In this document: one piece after another, positions 33,050 through 33,524 of the stretch | Numbering within the stretch: the first letter of the stretch is position 1 | Layout of the letters: each line of letters opens with the position of its first letter | NCBI GenBank assembly: GCA_905234655.1 | Contig: CAJOJG010000038.1 | Span: forward strand, 1-33,524 | Reading direction: 5' to 3' | Origin: an uncultured Bacteroidales bacterium | GTDB lineage: Bacteria > Bacteroidota > Bacteroidia > Bacteroidales > UBA3824 | Length of the DNA: 33,524 nucleotides | The notes under the pieces: generated by a model | What the model was told of the DNA's origin: nothing | Seen by the model: the letters and a program-made list of their open reading frames with translations, nothing else | Databases searched by the model: none | Position numbers and translations under genes: made by a program

Positions 33050-33170
33050 TCGCGAGAAATCTTACAAATTCATTTCAAATCTAACAAATACGAGATTTTG
33101 AATCAAACAAATATGTGATTTTGAAAGATTTGTTAAGATTTGAAAGATTTCTGTCCGTAAGGACACTCAC
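33050..33170. repeat. A/T-rich stretch with 23-bp direct repeat and imperfect inverted repeat
   Basis: AACAAATACGAGATTTTGAA (from 33083) recurs as AACAAATATGTGATTTTGAA (from 33106), a period of 23. AAATCTT/AAGATTT words occur at both ends of the stretch, allowing a loose long hairpin. A small GTCC-GTAA-GGAC hairpin follows at about 33153-33164. No gene is seen here. Confidence 0.45.
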
Positions 33171-33182
33171 AACATTACTTGT

Positions 33183-33524
33183 TTACAATTCCTTATATAC
33201 TTCCATTACTTGGCTGGCAATCTCGTCCCAGTCGTATTTTGACATGTTGTATTTTTGTTTTTTTGAAGGCGATACCAACACCTCCCCAATCCTATCCGTC
33301 AGCGCATCCACATCGCCGCAAGGGAAATAGCATTTTGCGTCAAGCCCGACCTCCAAATTTGCCGGAATGTCGCTCACAATCACCATCGCGCCATAACTCA
33401 TCGCCTCCAACAATGCTATCGGCAGCCCCTCATGGCTCGACGGCAACACATAACACGCGCAATGCGACAACAACGAATGTAATTTTCTGCCCTTGATGAA
33501 ACCGGTCAAGACCACGCCATTGTC
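33183..33524 (-). CDS. glycosyltransferase, family 4-type C-terminal part (5' end outside window)
   Basis: The last 113 residues of a GT-B fold glycosyltransferase are present; the frame stays open to the window edge. The donor-site motif reads VLPSSHEGLPIALLEAMSYGAMVIVSDIP, shown here in part as PSSHEGLPIALLEAM, with the E-x7-E pattern of GT4 enzymes. It is followed by the usual ANLEVG...YFPCGDVDALTDRI. The enzyme should transfer a sugar from a nucleotide donor during capsule, LPS or exopolysaccharide synthesis. Its operon lies to the right of the window. Confidence 0.93.
   Translation of the reverse strand, partial: DNGVVLTGFIKGRKLHSLLSHCACYVLPSSHEGLPIALLEAMSYGAMVIVSDIPANLEVGLDAKCYFPCGDVDALTDRIGEVLVSPSKKQKYNMSKYDWDEIASQVMEVYKEL

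Noticed and set aside
33083..33128. Direct repeats considered as a CRISPR array
   Set aside because: Only two imperfect units without true spacers are present, and there are no cas genes.

Overview
The window looks like a chromosomal piece of a Bacteroidales (Bacteroidota) genome. The grounds are promoters of the form TTTG-N19-21-TAnnTTTG upstream of several genes, lipoproteins with Bacteroidota-style lipoboxes (FNSC, VGCS), a TonB-dependent receptor, a Bacteroidota-style FtsE and a radical SAM/lipoprotein pair that I know only from this phylum. No tRNA, rRNA, CRISPR array, phage module or intact insertion sequence was seen.

Layout. 1-579 is the C-terminal part of a TrkH/KtrB potassium transporter. 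580-1637 has no intact gene but holds decayed small genes, including a PIN-domain toxin tail. 1638-4511 is dnaX-recF, with a perfect 28-bp palindrome inserted in frame in the dnaX linker. 4732-6027 is a scar: a nucleotide-sugar epimerase cut short and joined to the tail of an unknown gene, closed by a long inverted repeat. 6100-9893 (minus) holds a radical SAM/SPASM enzyme with its small lipoprotein partner, a Wzx-type flippase and methionine aminopeptidase. 10019-14802 (plus) holds a hybrid histidine kinase with a periplasmic binding-protein-like sensor, a sirtuin, and an S41 peptidase whose start overlaps the sirtuin stop.

14863-16814 (minus) is a three-gene set of unknown envelope proteins (lipoprotein, secreted protein, Asp-rich acidic protein), divergent from a HEAT-like protein at 17041. 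17598-23480 (minus) runs TonB-dependent receptor, TPR/coiled-coil/SpoIIE phosphatase, CYTH protein, and may be one transcription unit. 23730-25076 (plus) is a ParA ATPase with a small disordered partner whose N-terminus resembles the ParA-activating tip of ParB/Spo0J but which has no ParB DNA-binding domain. 25130-32891 (minus) holds a membrane protein with a long Thr/acidic low-complexity tail, an M1-type metallopeptidase, a large secreted gluzincin/propeller/barrel fusion and ftsE. The window ends in a truncated family-4 type glycosyltransferase.

Best candidates for something undescribed are the ParA/partner pair, the radical SAM/lipoprotein pair, the HEYRH-propeller-barrel protein at 29332, the poly-Thr membrane protein, and the palindrome inside dnaX. 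All functional statements rest on reading motifs by eye; no database search was run.
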